From positions 1-64,000 of the forward strand of contig JAZKGO010000004.1 in assembly GCA_040385875.1 (NCBI GenBank): DNA of 64,000 nt, given 5' to 3'. The position numbers and the translations under genes are program-made. The notes under the pieces were generated by a model that worked only from the letters and a program-made list of their open reading frames with translations, ran no database searches and had not been told where the DNA came from. This document shows positions 18,645 to 28,019 of the stretch, in pieces; position 1 is the stretch's first letter, and each line of letters begins with the position of its first letter. This DNA comes from JANMZR01 sp040385875. Its GTDB lineage: Bacteria; Bacteroidota; Bacteroidia; Cytophagales; Spirosomataceae.

Positions 18645-19817
18645 TTATTTGCTGTCTTGCCAACCTACTGGCCTTATGTTAGTACGTGAATAGCCATTGA
18701 TACATGGAGCGAATGGGGGCCTTGTAGTATCAGTTCCTGTTGGTTCAAGGTTAGTTGGCCTTCCTAAGAGACCTACTGCTCTTACATCTAAGCCAGCTAT
18801 ATCGGTTCTATCTATCCAATAGCGAAAGGTTGATTCGTCAGTGACCCTAAAATAGCCCGCTACAGTTTCATTAGCACCATCAGCGCTAGTGATATTACCT
18901 ACTAATGAAACTGGGGGTGTATCAGCCAAGCCGCCAGAATTTTGGCTTTGATCAATTAATATTTTCATATATTTATAAGCATCTGTGTCAATAGACTGCT
19001 GCCTAACTTCAATGAGTGCGCCAGCGTTGAGTTGATACAATGGCACAGAAGCAACCAAACGGGCGGTGATTGTTTTACCATCAGAAAAGTCATCATTCAT
19101 TACATTGTTTTCTAACGAATGAAGTATCTCCCAGCAGTTCCCTTTGCATTGATAATCATAAATAGTATTTCTCAAAAAATTGGGTAAATCTTTAACACAT
19201 CTACCAGGGAATGGATCTGAATAATAGCGCTCTTGCGGTTCGCAAGTACGACACACTTCTTGAGCTTCAAAAAGTCGCCATTTCCACAGATAATTATTGC
19301 CTTTCCCAGCTGGGTCTTCTGTGTCTAAAAATATTTTGTGTACCGCTTTATAGTTTTTATCAATAGACTTTCCTGAAACTTCAAATTTTTGATAAATTTT
19401 CTTTATTTCAGAACCTTTGGTTAGTTTTTCAATTTTTGATTGAAACTTTTTCCCCTGAGCTGTGGTAATTAAAAGTTGATAGGTCTTGTTGGGCTCAGCC
19501 TTAAAGTTTTGTGGACCTAAATAATTTCCAGGGCTGGTAGCACTTTCTGTAAATGGCATTTTTTCACTGCCGTTCACTTGGATTTCAACTGTTGCTTTCT
19601 CAAGCGCAATAATTGAACTACTTGTGCCTGATAGATTGGGTTTCGATTCTTTAACTATTATAAATTGGTCTCCGATTTCGTCAGACAATACAGCATCCAC
19701 AATAATTACGGATTTGTTCAAATCATATTTTAACTCAAAAGGATCAATACAGGAAGCAATAGATAAAATGAAAAAAAGTAAAATGATTAATTTACTTACA
19801 GGTAGATGTTTTTTCAA
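18645..19817 (-). CDS. DUF4249 outer-membrane lipoprotein (copy 1, adjacent to receptor)
   Basis: About 390 residues, DUF4249 family. I prefer a TTG start at 19817, giving MKKHLPVSKLIILLFFILSIASC with lipobox Cys23; the ATG at 19850 would lie only about 10 nt from a perfect -7 box (19861-19868) and would add an unusual n-region. After the lipid anchor comes the family start DPFELKYDL and an Ig-like beta region, then a Cys-rich centre (EVCRTCEPQERYY; RCVKDL; YDYQCKGNCWEILHS) whose cysteines match those of copy 2 and may form disulphides. The C-terminus has conserved GGLADTPPVSLVGNI and YFRVTDEST. It directly abuts the TonB receptor. Known only as a receptor-associated family. Confidence 0.85.
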   Translation of the reverse strand: MKKHLPVSKLIILLFFILSIASCIDPFELKYDLNKSVIIVDAVLSDEIGDQFIIVKESKPNLSGTSSSIIALEKATVEIQVNGSEKMPFTESATSPGNYLGPQNFKAEPNKTYQLLITTAQGKKFQSKIEKLTKGSEIKKIYQKFEVSGKSIDKNYKAVHKIFLDTEDPAGKGNNYLWKWRLFEAQEVCRTCEPQERYYSDPFPGRCVKDLPNFLRNTIYDYQCKGNCWEILHSLENNVMNDDFSDGKTITARLVASVPLYQLNAGALIEVRQQSIDTDAYKYMKILIDQSQNSGGLADTPPVSLVGNITSADGANETVAGYFRVTDESTFRYWIDRTDIAGLDVRAVGLLGRPTNLEPTGTDTTRPPFAPCINGYSRTNIRPVGWQDSK

Positions 19818-19860
19818 AACTTTTAAATTGACTAAAATAGGAATATCCAAAAACTAGCTT

Positions 19861-19868
19861 CAAATTTA
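19861..19868 (-). promoter_or_regulatory. Candidate -7 box for DUF4249 copy 1 and the receptor
   Basis: On the minus strand TAAATTTG is a perfect TAnnTTTG match. It gives a leader of about 37 nt to the TTG start at 19817 but almost none to the ATG at 19850, which is the main reason for choosing the TTG. The minus-strand TTG at 19885-19883 is closer than the usual -33 distance. Confidence 0.45.
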
Positions 19869-20049
19869 GGCATTAAAAATTTCAATTACGAATTTTTTAG
19901 ACCCTTGGTATTATTATTTCGATAAAATAAAGAAAATAGTTGTCTATACAGGAGAATTAATTTTTAAAAGGCCCATTTCAACACTTCAAACTTCATGAAT
20001 TCTAATTAAAACAGCTCTTTAAATATATTTTATCCTTATATAATTTTGA

Positions 20050-21216
20050 CTAATTATCAAATTCTCTCCAACCGATTGGTTTCTTGTTTGTGCGATTATA
20101 TCCATTTTTGCACTCAACCAATGGTGGTCTTAGCAAATCATCACTAGCGGGCTCAAAATTAGGGGTTCTGCCAGCTAAAAATACCGGTTTAATATCGGTG
20201 CCAAGTATATCAGACCGATCTACCCAATGTTGATATTTGGATTCATCAGTTACTCTAAAATAACCAGCCACAATTTGGTTATTTTTACTAGAAATATTTC
20301 CAATCAATGAAACTGGTGGAGTATCAGCCAATCCTCCAGATCGATCGCTCTGCTCAGATAAAATTTTGTAATATTGATAAGTTTCCTCATTAATCGATTG
20401 TTGTTTGACTTCCAGGAGAGCTCCTCGATTTAAACGATAAATAGGCACATCAGCGATTGCTCTGGCAGCAATTACATTGCCTTTCGAAAACTCATCCGAC
20501 ATAATGTTTATTTTTGTGGAGTGAAGTATTTCCCAGCAGCCGCCATAACATTCATAATCGTAAATTACCCCCCGCAAAGCTGGAGGCAAATCCTTAATAC
20601 ATCCAAGAATAGGCGCTGGGTAATAACGCTCGCCAGCTTCACAAGTGAGGCAAACGTCTTGAGCTTCATATAGTTGCCATTCCCACAAATAATAGTTGTT
20701 GGTATTGGGTATGTCTTGTGTATCTAGAAAAATTTTATGATTTACTTTATAATTTTTGTCTCCAGCCTTCCCTTTTATTTCAAGTTGCTGATAAACCTTT
20801 TTTATTTCCGAACCTTTAATCAGTTTTTCAATTTTTGAAGTAAAAATTTCTCCTGTCTCAAGGGTTACAGCCAATTGATAAGTTTTATTCGGTTCTGCTT
20901 TGAAGCCATTTGGGGCCAAATAACTTCCAGGATCTGTCTTAACCTCTGGATAAACTATCTTAGTTGTCTGATCAACTATTATCTCAACTTTGGCTTTTTG
21001 TATAGGTTTTATTAAAGTGGATTTACCCGATGGGCTATTTCTAGATTCTTTCAATAATACAAATTGATTGCCTTCTTCGTCAGATAAAACAGCCTCTATT
21101 ATTACGACTGCAGTATCAATTTTATATTCAATTTCAAAAGGATCTACACAGGCTATGATTGAAAAAATGGTTGATAAAATCAAAAAAAATCCCCAAGAAA
21201 CGGCTTTATATTTCAA
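20050..21216 (-). CDS. DUF4249 outer-membrane lipoprotein (copy 2)
   Basis: 388 residues, a paralogue of the next gene downstream; by eye more than half of aligned positions are identical, including all central cysteines (DVCLTCEAGERYY; GCIKDL; YDYECYGGCWEILHS). It has a lipoprotein signal ending SIIAC (Cys23) followed by VDPFEIEYKI. The 232-nt gap to copy 1 contains a separate promoter candidate, so the two copies may be expressed independently while sharing one receptor. Tandem duplication with divergence suggests two substrates or stacking lids for the same TonB receptor; this is inference. Confidence 0.88.
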   Translation of the reverse strand: MKYKAVSWGFFLILSTIFSIIACVDPFEIEYKIDTAVVIIEAVLSDEEGNQFVLLKESRNSPSGKSTLIKPIQKAKVEIIVDQTTKIVYPEVKTDPGSYLAPNGFKAEPNKTYQLAVTLETGEIFTSKIEKLIKGSEIKKVYQQLEIKGKAGDKNYKVNHKIFLDTQDIPNTNNYYLWEWQLYEAQDVCLTCEAGERYYPAPILGCIKDLPPALRGVIYDYECYGGCWEILHSTKINIMSDEFSKGNVIAARAIADVPIYRLNRGALLEVKQQSINEETYQYYKILSEQSDRSGGLADTPPVSLIGNISSKNNQIVAGYFRVTDESKYQHWVDRSDILGTDIKPVFLAGRTPNFEPASDDLLRPPLVECKNGYNRTNKKPIGWREFDN

Positions 21217-21257
21217 AATATTTTGGTTAAAAATTGGTAATTAAAACTTTATTGAAT

Positions 21258-21265
21258 CAAATCTA
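21258..21265 (-). promoter_or_regulatory. Candidate -7 box for DUF4249 copy 2
   Basis: TAGATTTG on the minus strand fits TAnnTTTG exactly and predicts a leader of roughly 35 nt to the ATG at 21216. No -33 TTG at canonical distance was recognised. Confidence 0.45.
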
Positions 21266-21439
21266 TGACAATAGTGACTTAACCTAATACGAATAAAACC
21301 AATTGTGAGTTTTATTAAAATGAAATAGATTAAATTCTTTCAAAATTAACTATATTTTTAGGCTTAATTATTTTCATTTAAAGAACTAAAAGACCAATTT
21401 TGTTTTTAATTCACAAATTTATTCAGATTTTCTCATTAC

Positions 21440-23072
21440 ATGGCTCATTTTGACCCAAAACCAATATTAGCTCGCTTACCCGACAGCCCTGGAGTTTATC
21501 GTTATTTTGATGTCAATGATACCATTATTTATATTGGGAAAGCAAAAAATTTAAAGAGCAGAGTTTCAAGCTATTTTAATAAGTCGGCCCAGCATAACAC
21601 CAAGACTATCAGGCTAGTAAATCAAATTTGTAAAATTGAATTCTCTATCGTTAATTCTGAATTTGATGCGCTTTTATTAGAAAATAGCCTAATTAAGGAA
21701 TATCAACCCAAGTACAATATTTTACTTCGGGACGACAAATCCTTCCCCTATATCTGTGTAAGTGATGAGCCTTTCTCGAAAATCTATTCCACTCGGCAAA
21801 AAAACTTTGAAAAAGGGATTTTTTATGGTCCCTATTCCAATGTAAAAGCAATGAATTCTGTTTTGGAGTTAATTCAGCAACTTTTTACAATTCGTACCTG
21901 TAATCTCAACTTAACACAAAACAATATACTATCAGGCAAATTTAAGATATGTTTGGAATACCATTTGGGAAATTGTAAAGGTCCTTGTGAAAACTTGCAA
22001 ACTTTAGTAGAGTATAATGCGGAATTGGAACAAGCAAAGCTTATTTTGAAAGGGAATCAAAATACTCCAAAGCAATTTTTTACGAACAAAATGAATGAAG
22101 CGGCCATGAGAATGGCTTTTGAAGAAGCGCAGATTTATAAAGAGAAATTGATGCTTTTAGAAAAGTTTCAGATACGCTCAACAATAGTGAATCCTAAAAT
22201 ATCTGATGTGGATGTATTTGCTCTCATTACCGATGATAGCTTGGCTTATATGCATTTTATGAAAATCATCGATGGAGCCATTATTCAATCAGAAACGATG
22301 GAATTAAAAAAGAAATTGGATGAAACCGACAATGATATTTTAACAATGATGGTTTGGGAAATGCGTGATTTGTATAAATCTGAATCCAAGGAGGTTATTA
22401 CAAACATCCCCCTTTCAGTTGATTTAGGCATTGAAAATACGATTCCTCAAATTGGCGATAAGAAAAAACTGGTAGAATTAGCAATGAAAAATGTACTTTT
22501 CTTCAAAAAAGAAAAGATGGATCAAAAGGCTAATGAGCTAAGTGCAGGTAATTCAAAAATGCGAGTTTTGATTAAATTAAAAAACGATTTATCATTGAAA
22601 ACTGTTCCTCGCCATATCGAATGTTTTGATAATTCTAATATTCAGGGTACAAATCCTGTTTCTGCAATGGTCTGTTTCAAAGATGGGCAACCTTCCAAAA
22701 AAGATTACCGTCACTATATACCTAAAACAGTGATTGGACCTGACGATTTCGCTACAATGACAGAAGTAGTAACTCGCAGATATATAAGACTTTTGGAAGA
22801 GAAAAGCCCATTGCCCGACTTAATAATTATTGACGGGGGCAAAGGTCAACTTTCTGCAGCCTCTGATGCATTGAAATCAATCGGACTATACGGCAAAATA
22901 CCGCTAATTGGTATTGCAAAACGATTAGAAGAGATTTATGTACCTGAAGACAGTATCCCAGTATATATCGATAAAAAATCAGAATCTCTAAAACTAATAC
23001 AAAGGCTAAGAGATGAAGCCCATCGATTTGGGATTACACATCATCGCAATAGGAGGAGTAAGGGCTTCTTGG
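21440..23072 (+). CDS. uvrC: Excinuclease ABC subunit C, 3' end lost in assembly gap
   Basis: UvrC makes the dual incisions in nucleotide excision repair with UvrA and UvrB. About 544 residues are readable: the GIY-YIG nuclease domain (PGVYRYFDVNDTIIYIGKAK, about 18-37), the Cys cluster region (CLEYHLGNCKGPCE), the UVR helix that binds UvrB (about 215-240) and the RNase H-like endonuclease domain (HIECFDNSNIQG; IIDGGKGQLSAA; RDEAHRFGITHH). The reading frame then enters the 100-N gap at 23073. The C-terminal helix-hairpin-helix domain, some 55-60 residues in this family, is missing from the sequence and must lie in the gap; past the gap the sequence is gldN on the other strand. Confidence 0.95.
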
Positions 23073-23172
23073 NNNNNNNNNNNNNNNNNNNNNNNNNNNN
23101 NNNNNNNNNNNNNNNNNNNNNNNNNNNNNNNNNNNNNNNNNNNNNNNNNNNNNNNNNNNNNNNNNNNNNNNN
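23073..23172. other. Assembly gap (100 N) between uvrC and gldN
   Basis: Exactly 100 N, a conventional placeholder. Both convergent genes lose their 3' ends here: the UvrC helix-hairpin-helix domain and the GldN C-terminus. The real gap must therefore be longer than 100 bp unless one gene is truncated. The flanks share no repeat by eye. Confidence 0.95.
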
Positions 23173-24296
23173 CCTTTATATAAATCAACTAAAAAACTAT
23201 CTGTAGGGTTCGATTGTTTGATAATTCTAGCATTGAACAATCTCAAATCAAAAGCATCTGCCATATTTTTATGTTGAGCGATATTCCTAAAGTTGTACCA
23301 GATACATTTAGGATTACTACGGAAATATTGATCTAAATCTTTGTATCTGAATGATGCTACTGGCACGTCAAAGCCTTTGATAGTTTTTTCCGCTGGAATC
23401 ACTATCGATATGGTTTGTATGCTATTATAAGCTCTTGAGCGTTGCTTATCAAAGATATAGTCTTCTTTGATTTCCAAAATTGTTAAATCTCTAGCAAAAT
23501 ATTCAACTACACCTCCAGATGATTGAGAAGCGGCTGGAGTACCAGCTGGTGTAGCCCCTCCGGTAGTACTAGCTCCTGCTGGAGTAACATTTCCCCACCC
23601 ATCATCAACACCACCAGTTGGCTTTGCACCAGGTTTGGCAGGCGTAGTTGTTGAGGGTTTTGTATTGCCCCATCCATCGTCGGTACCAGTGGCAGGAGCG
23701 TCGCTAAAACCAGCGGCTTTCTCTTCTTCAGAAAGACCATCTCCACCTGTGTCTTCCATTTGCATATTTTTGTTAAAGGCTTCTGGCGAAAGAACTGTAC
23801 TTACTGAATCATTTGTATAGGCAGTCAATACTCCCGATTTTACACCCTCAATCAAAAACTTGGTTATCTCTGTATTTTTTGAGAAAAAAGGCTGATTTAT
23901 TTTCTCTTTTAAATCCATCCTTCTCCAATTAGTGATGCGATACAATACATTAGAAGGATCTATCGGATGTACAGATAGTGAATCTACAATTACCTTTTCT
24001 GCAGATCCATTTAAAGCAGAATTTTTTGCAGCTGGAGTCTCATTAGTAGTATTAGATTGTGGCGGAATGATGATTTGCTCACGCTCAGCCATAGGTACGG
24101 CATTAGTACTTTGAGGCACTATTGTTTCTGGAACAACTGCTGGTTTTTCTGCCGTTTTTTCAGGAGCCTCAGCTGGCTTTTGAACGGTTACGTTCGGCTT
24201 TTTCTTGGTACTTGCTTTTTTCTTGGTCTGAGCAAATACACCTGACACCATTACAATGGCAAGAAATGTAAATACTATTTTCTGAATTTTAAGCAT
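23173..24296 (-). CDS. gldN: Type IX secretion/gliding protein GldN, 3' end lost in gap
   Basis: GldN (PorN) is a periplasmic component that forms the GldK-GldN ring of the type IX secretion system. 374 residues are readable: signal peptide 1-22 (ending VFAQ), a Lys/Pro-rich segment 24-65, a first conserved part (SNVLYRITNWRRMDLKEKIN, 115-134; PFFSKNTEITKFLIEGVKSG) and a second (VEYFARDLTILEIKEDYIFD; YFRSNPKCIWYNFRNIAQHK; FDLRLFNARIIKQSNPTDSF). Between them is an unusual low-complexity Gly/Thr/Pro/Ala linker (about 181-262) with DDGWGN repeated at 206-211 and 231-236. The C-terminus enters the N gap. It ends the operon gldL-gldM-gldN, 18 nt after gldM. Confidence 0.93.
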
Positions 24297-24314
24297 ATTT
24301 TTTTTATTATGAAA

Positions 24315-25907
24315 TTAATACAATGGAATATTCCTAATTGGATTGCCTAGATTGATGTTTTCAACAGCACCTCTGAAATTTTTTCTTTGGCAACCTTTTA
24401 TTTCAACAACATAACGATCACCGGGTTGTGCTTGTTGTGCAAGGCTAGCAATACTTCCACCACCTTGTAAAGTAACACCGTCTATACGCCTATTGCCACG
24501 TGCTAAATTAACAGTGATTTCTGTAATTCTAAATTGGGCATCATCAGGATTAAAGTTTCTGAAACTTTCGTCAGCTATTGCTTTTACTGTTAGTGTTCTC
24601 AATGCGGATGCTGATGCTCCTCGTTTATCATCAATTTGAGTGCCGTTGCCCAAAAGTTGAATATCAGGTTTGGGTACACGTTGTACTCTAAAGTTTTCAG
24701 TTCCTAATCGATTGCCTGAATTATTGATATTCAAAGCCACTTTTGCTGAATTAGGGACTACAGTGATTTTGCCTTTTTCACCACTAGGTATCACATCGGC
24801 ACCTTCAGCAGTAAAGTTTGGATTCCACAAGGCTCCCAAACCAGCGCTTTGAATACTTAAACGGTTGGCACATCCTAAATACAAAGGAGGCAAGGTTCCT
24901 GACTCAATATTATAAGTAGGTTTTGCTACAAAATATTCACCAGTAACTGGAATAGTTTTGGCTCCCCCTGAAGGATCATTATAGGAAATAGAACCACTGT
25001 AGGTTCTTTTTGACAATCCGTTTTGATCATAACTACCTCCTTGGGCAATAAATTTAATTTGAGCTTTACCATCTTTTACGGGATAGCCAGCTCCATTAAA
25101 CGACATTCTTGGAATAATTGCACTGGAAGAAGCAGCGATAAACATTTCAGCTTCATAAGGTGTGCCGGCCACAACCGTATTTGATTTGGCTGAAACCATA
25201 CCAAATATTTTATCAAACTTCACTTCTTTTGCACCTACTTTTGCAGCTAGCTGATCCAAAATTGTATTTTCATACCTTCTTACCTCGGCTTGTTTCTGAC
25301 TTAAAACAGCCAAGGCTGCTGGAACTGGTGTTTGAGCGAAGTTGAAATTTGCAAAATCTTTTGAGCTTTGTTCTGGGAAATTTTTTCCAGAAGGGTCATC
25401 TTTTGCATCCAATGCTAGTGGTAGTAATTCAGTGCCTTTGTCGCCCAATTTTTTCAAATTATCAACATAGCCATTCAATTTGCTTTTCAACGCATAAGCT
25501 TTTCCGTTTTTGTTTCCACCAACCATTAGCATAGCCACTTTTTCTTCTTCAGATAAGTTTTTAATATTGCCTTGCTCATTGAGTCCACCGCCTGCAGTTA
25601 TGACATCCTGCTTTAAACCGTCTAACTCAGCCACCATTGCATTGGCAAGCTCTCTTACTTTGTCAGCACTTACCAATACATCTGAATAAAGTGCAGGATT
25701 ACTTGATTTAGCAACTGCCTCTTTAATGCTACGTATGGAATTCTGGTTTTTTTCATTGGCCGAGCCATTTGCTTGCTCGACACTATTGTTAAGTAACATA
25801 AATTTTTGGAGAATAGACGAACTCACTTGTAGTGCAAGTAGAGCCGTTAAAACCAAATACATCATCCCAATCATTTTCTGCCTGGGAGTCTCCTTATATC
25901 CTGCCAT
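24315..25907 (-). CDS. gldM: Type IX secretion motor protein GldM
   Basis: A 530-residue GldM (PorM). A single transmembrane helix lies near residues 13-33 (IGMMYLVLTALLALQVSS), preceded by the family start MAGYKETPRQKMIG; the rest is a long periplasmic part with helical D1 and beta-rich D2-D4 domains. GldM with GldL forms the rotary motor that uses proton motive force to drive secretion and gliding, its periplasmic shaft contacting GldK/GldN. Length is close to characterised homologues. It is 73 nt downstream of gldL and 18 nt upstream of gldN, same direction. Confidence 0.96.
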   Translation of the reverse strand: MAGYKETPRQKMIGMMYLVLTALLALQVSSSILQKFMLLNNSVEQANGSANEKNQNSIRSIKEAVAKSSNPALYSDVLVSADKVRELANAMVAELDGLKQDVITAGGGLNEQGNIKNLSEEEKVAMLMVGGNKNGKAYALKSKLNGYVDNLKKLGDKGTELLPLALDAKDDPSGKNFPEQSSKDFANFNFAQTPVPAALAVLSQKQAEVRRYENTILDQLAAKVGAKEVKFDKIFGMVSAKSNTVVAGTPYEAEMFIAASSSAIIPRMSFNGAGYPVKDGKAQIKFIAQGGSYDQNGLSKRTYSGSISYNDPSGGAKTIPVTGEYFVAKPTYNIESGTLPPLYLGCANRLSIQSAGLGALWNPNFTAEGADVIPSGEKGKITVVPNSAKVALNINNSGNRLGTENFRVQRVPKPDIQLLGNGTQIDDKRGASASALRTLTVKAIADESFRNFNPDDAQFRITEITVNLARGNRRIDGVTLQGGGSIASLAQQAQPGDRYVVEIKGCQRKNFRGAVENINLGNPIRNIPLY

Positions 25908-25980
25908 TTTATAAATCTTTAATGGTGTAAAAATGAGTTTAAATAAAATTTCAATTTTTAATTAGTTGATTATCAACTAA

Positions 25981-26772
25981 TTAATTTCCTTTCATAGCTG
26001 ATAACATACTGCCATACACCCCGTTTAATGAGGTTAAATTACCAGTAAGTTTAGCCAACTCATTTTTAAATTGCTGTGTATCTTTACTTGCATCTGACAT
26101 ATTCTCCATAGCTGCAGTAAGATTGCCGTAAAAGGCGTTCATTGCTTTCAAATGCTTACTAGTATCTTGAAGTTCAAGCTCATACACAGCATTCAATGCA
26201 CCCATTTTCTTAGTTACTTCGGCAAATTGTGTTTTATATTCTTTTACATCTGTTGTTGCTGATGACATTTCATTCATTGCATTCATGGTAACACCATAAG
26301 CCTTATTCATTTCAACCATAGAACCTGCCGCTGTTTTTACATTTTTAGCATATTCATTAGTCGCTACAGTAGCATCAGTAATGTCACCAATTTTAGCCAC
26401 TGAATCTGTAAGGCTTTTCATTCCTTTTTGCAAATTGTCAAAGGTTTCTGGTGTGATTTTGGCATTGGCAAGTGCTGCATCCATTTGTGCGGTAAGGCTG
26501 GCTCCACTTGACTTTTTAGGGGCTGCGGGGCTTTCATCCATTAATTCTGGATAAACTTTTTCCCAAGCATATTCTGCATTTTCTTGAAAATAGGACTGAA
26601 AAGCAAAAGTTAAAAAGATTGCAGCCTCTGTTAAAAGACCAATTGTAAGCATAATGTCTGCAAAATCCTTATGTAAAATTTTGGCCCAAGCGCCAAAAAT
26701 CACTACTGCAGCACCTACTGAATAAAGTGTAGGTAAAACTTTATCGAAAAATACACTTTTCTTTCCAGCCAT
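25981..26772 (-). CDS. gldL: Type IX secretion motor protein GldL
   Basis: A 263-residue inner-membrane motor subunit. Two transmembrane helices occupy about 13-30 and 38-60; the second carries Glu49 (GLLTEAAIFLTFAF), at the position of the glutamate known to be essential for proton coupling in Flavobacterium GldL. The cytoplasmic tail shows internal repeats of about 45 residues (MVEMNKAYGVTMNAMNEMSSA; ...ALNAVYELELQDTSKHLKAM; ...SLNGVYGSMLSAM), probably helical. It is the first gene after a terminator-like hairpin that separates it from gldK. Confidence 0.96.
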   Translation of the reverse strand: MAGKKSVFFDKVLPTLYSVGAAVVIFGAWAKILHKDFADIMLTIGLLTEAAIFLTFAFQSYFQENAEYAWEKVYPELMDESPAAPKKSSGASLTAQMDAALANAKITPETFDNLQKGMKSLTDSVAKIGDITDATVATNEYAKNVKTAAGSMVEMNKAYGVTMNAMNEMSSATTDVKEYKTQFAEVTKKMGALNAVYELELQDTSKHLKAMNAFYGNLTAAMENMSDASKDTQQFKNELAKLTGNLTSLNGVYGSMLSAMKGN

Positions 26773-26820
26773 TTTGAATTAAAAATTTAGGGGTTTTATG
26801 AATTGATTAATTTTTATGAA

Positions 26821-26856
26821 AAAGTGAGGACATTTTATCATGAATATCCTCACTTT
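26821..26856 (-). terminator. Terminator-like hairpin between gldK and gldL
   Basis: Reading leftward, a perfect 10-bp stem AAAGTGAGGA (26856-26847) / TCCTCACTTT (26830-26821) encloses 16 nt and runs into a short T tract (TTTTT including the stem end). It lies 17 nt past the gldK stop. It could end part of the gldK transcripts and set a gldK to gldLMN ratio, or mark a processing site. Confidence 0.7.
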
Positions 26857-26873
26857 AATTTATTTGTTTTTAT

Positions 26874-28019
26874 TTATTTAAATTCTTTGCCTGACGACCG
26901 ACCCAAAAAGTCCATTACACATCTAAAGCCAATGTATGATCTTTTTGCATCTTCGTATTCATAAGTTCTTGTTCCTGTTTCTAAATAATAGGCAACATCT
27001 TTCCATGATCCTCCACGCACAATTTTTCTTGGCTCATTTTCACTGGCCATATCAGGATTTAAATCCCAAGCAACTACTGATGCATTGGCGGCATAGGCAT
27101 CGTTTGTCCATTCGGATACATTACCAGACATATTGTATAATCCGAAATCGTTAGGGCCAAACTGATTTACTGGAGCAGTATAGGCATAACCATCTGCGTC
27201 ATAATTGCCTCTATGCGGTTTAAAATTGGCTAAAAGACAACCTTTACCATTGGCAATATAAGGCCCACCCCATGGATATTTAGCAGTGGCTTTTCCTCCT
27301 CTTGCACCCCATTCCCATTCAGCTTCTGTTGGTAATCGAAATCTTGGAGAACGATACATTCCTTCAGTTGAACGGTATTCGTTTAAGATATTAGTTCGCC
27401 ATTGGGCAAAATACTTAGCCCCCTTCCAGCTTACACCTACCACAGGATACATATCAAAAGCTGGAGCAGAAAAATAATATTCTGTCATAGGATCACCATT
27501 GTGATAGGTAAAATCATTTTTCCAAACGGTAGTATCAGGATAAATATTTTTGGTTATCCACTCTTCGCCCAATACTTGTACAGAATCTGCAAACATTGCA
27601 TTTACAAATTGACGATATTCATTATTAGAGATTTCAGTATCGTCCATATAAAACTGGCTCACTGTAACTCTTTTGTTTAAGTTTATTTGAGTGGATGCAA
27701 CATCTTCATCCGCTTGGCCCATCATAAATGACCCTGAAGGTACTAAAACCATTCCATAAGGTGTGGTTTGCTTCCATCCCTTTCTGGAGGTCGCAGTAAT
27801 TTCACCATTAGAAATCCCAATATCGGCCTTCCCTTTTTTGGTAGCACCTTTTTTGCCTCCTTTTCCTCCAGAATTTACACGTGAAGAAGTATTCGATTTG
27901 CTTGATTTGGCGCCTTTTTCAGAACCTGATTTAGAAAAAAGACTACATCCTTGTAAAAAAATCGGGATAATTAAACCGAAATAAATTACTGCCCTTTTAG
28001 CTTTTATTTTAAGATCCAT
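26874..28019 (-). CDS. gldK: Type IX secretion lipoprotein GldK (formylglycine-generating-enzyme fold)
   Basis: A 381-residue lipoprotein with lipobox FLQGC (Cys25). A Ser/Lys/Gly-rich linker (about 26-75) precedes an SUMF1/FGE-type domain: SGSFMMGQADEDV near 110, FYMDDTEISNNEYRQFV, GVSWKGAKYFAQWR, RLPTEAEWEWGARGG, NMSGNVSEWTNDAY, RKIVRGGSWKDV, SYIGFRCV. GldK (PorK) with GldN makes the large periplasmic ring under the outer membrane. It is preceded by a long leader with a perfect -7 box and followed by a terminator-like hairpin, so it may be transcribed partly apart from gldLMN. Confidence 0.95.
   Translation of the reverse strand: MDLKIKAKRAVIYFGLIIPIFLQGCSLFSKSGSEKGAKSSKSNTSSRVNSGGKGGKKGATKKGKADIGISNGEITATSRKGWKQTTPYGMVLVPSGSFMMGQADEDVASTQINLNKRVTVSQFYMDDTEISNNEYRQFVNAMFADSVQVLGEEWITKNIYPDTTVWKNDFTYHNGDPMTEYYFSAPAFDMYPVVGVSWKGAKYFAQWRTNILNEYRSTEGMYRSPRFRLPTEAEWEWGARGGKATAKYPWGGPYIANGKGCLLANFKPHRGNYDADGYAYTAPVNQFGPNDFGLYNMSGNVSEWTNDAYAANASVVAWDLNPDMASENEPRKIVRGGSWKDVAYYLETGTRTYEYEDAKRSYIGFRCVMDFLGRSSGKEFK

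Noticed and set aside
23034..23206. Reading frames of uvrC (+) and gldN (-) that continue through the N run into each other
   Set aside because: They are formal translations across 100 N; past the gap the sequence belongs to the opposite gene, so both calls were ended at the gap edges.
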